Positions 6,049 through 6,564 of a stretch of 6,564 nt of DNA are shown here, piece after piece; positions within the stretch are counted from its first letter, which is position 1, and every line of letters starts with the position of its first letter. The position numbers and the translations under genes are program-made. Below the pieces are notes generated by a model. It did no database searches and was not told where the DNA came from. It saw only the letters and a list, made by a program, of their open reading frames with translations. Origin of the DNA: UBA6624 sp964343345 [NCBI: uncultured bacterium] (GTDB taxonomy: Bacteria; UBP7; UBA6624); assembly GCA_964343345.1 (NCBI GenBank), contig CAYFJE010000060.1, forward strand, positions 1 to 6,564, read 5' to 3'.

Positions 6049-6564
6049 GAACAAGCCCAAAATGGAAAAGCAAAGTTCCTTCAATCCTTGTAACAGTCGG
6101 TTCCGTTTTTTCTTTTATAGATGTCCTCAAAGGTAAAACCTTTGCTGATTTTGGATTTTTTATTTCATTTTCCATCCTTATTCTTGGCCTAGTTTTAAAA
6201 AACAACATGACGAAAGAAAAAAAGAACATCGTTGACCATGTCCCTTCTTTAGTTTTGACTCTTTTTTTATTTGGAGGAATCTTCACGATATCAAAAATAC
6301 ATTCAGTTTCTATAGATCTAACCAAAAATAAAATCAGGTCAATATCGGAAGAAACAAAAAAAATGGCAAAAGAGATTCAAGAAGAAATTGAAATCATTGC
6401 ATTTTTTGATGATTCTTACGAGGAAAGGCTAAGTCTTGAAAACTTATTTAAAAAAATCAAAAAAGAAAACAACCTGATTAATTACAAATTTGTAAACCCC
6501 GACAGAGAACCGTCTATCGCTTCAAAATTGAATGCAAGAAAAAACCAAATATATCTCATTCGAA
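6045..6564 (+). CDS. GldG-like ABC transporter auxiliary membrane protein, N-terminal part (3' end beyond window)
   Basis: The frame is open for 173 codons from an ATG that overlaps the permease stop (ATGA), with AAAAGG at 6033-6038 about 6 nt upstream. It starts MRTSPKWKSKVPSILV. Three hydrophobic segments follow, near residues 11-28, 34-51 and 64-84. Then comes the family junction, SVSIDLTKNKIRSISEET at about 87-104, equivalent to the 'DLT-x-N-(K/R)-x-x-S(I/L)S' start of the GldG extracytoplasmic domain. Next are EIEIIAFFDDSYEERLSLENL and INYKFVNPDREPSIA, which match the 'I.FF...DLL..Y...N..YEFVDPD..P..A' pattern of that domain (ABC-transporter auxiliary family). True GldG proteins have a second membrane anchor at the C-terminus, outside this window. 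Its role, probably assisting the ABC-2 exporter, is inferred from family and context. Three N-terminal spans instead of one fit the non-gliding subgroup. Confidence 0.85.
   Translation, partial: MRTSPKWKSKVPSILVTVGSVFSFIDVLKGKTFADFGFFISFSILILGLVLKNNMTKEKKNIVDHVPSLVLTLFLFGGIFTISKIHSVSIDLTKNKIRSISEETKKMAKEIQEEIEIIAFFDDSYEERLSLENLFKKIKKENNLINYKFVNPDREPSIASKLNARKNQIYLIR

Noticed and set aside
5981-6325. Minus-strand open frame of 114 codons
   Set aside because: It is antisense to the permease end and the GldG-like gene, whose frame shows the family pattern.

Overview
The window is an AT-rich, gene-dense stretch. It holds two divergent operons that face away from a single 48-51 bp gap near position 4570. 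The organism is most likely a Gram-negative (outer-membrane) bacterium with a compact genome. The reasons are an arabinose-5-phosphate isomerase (KdsD, a Kdo/LPS enzyme), a probable lipoprotein, very short or negative intergenic distances and frequent start/stop overlaps. The sequence alone does not let me name a phylum.

Minus strand (4547 down to 1): panB, panC, panD, kdsD, lat (L-lysine 6-aminotransferase), then an unrecognised lipoprotein-like gene cut off by the left edge. Every junction is an overlap (1, 4, 8, 11 and 4 bp), so the six genes are almost certainly one translationally coupled transcript. PanB, PanC and PanD supply the route to pantothenate (ketopantoate arm, beta-alanine arm and ligation); the ketopantoate reductase PanE is not in the window. 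KdsD makes the precursor of Kdo. Lat deaminates the epsilon-amino group of lysine to give 2-aminoadipate semialdehyde. The metabolic link between the pantothenate genes, KdsD and Lat is not obvious. A convincing -35/-10 pair sits immediately upstream of panB and implies an almost leaderless mRNA.

Plus strand (4596 to the right edge): an ABC transporter ATPase, an ABC-2 permease, and the N-terminal part of a GldG-like membrane protein cut off by the right edge. These are spaced by 1 bp and by a 4 bp ATGA overlap. This ATPase/permease/GldG order is a widespread export-type cassette also found in non-gliding bacteria, and its substrate is unknown.

I see no tRNA, rRNA, CRISPR, insertion sequence or clear terminator. 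The only non-coding DNA is the divergent promoter gap. Most of the window is ordinary metabolism. The points most worth a second look are the coupled pan-kdsD-lat-lipoprotein arrangement and the two edge-truncated genes.
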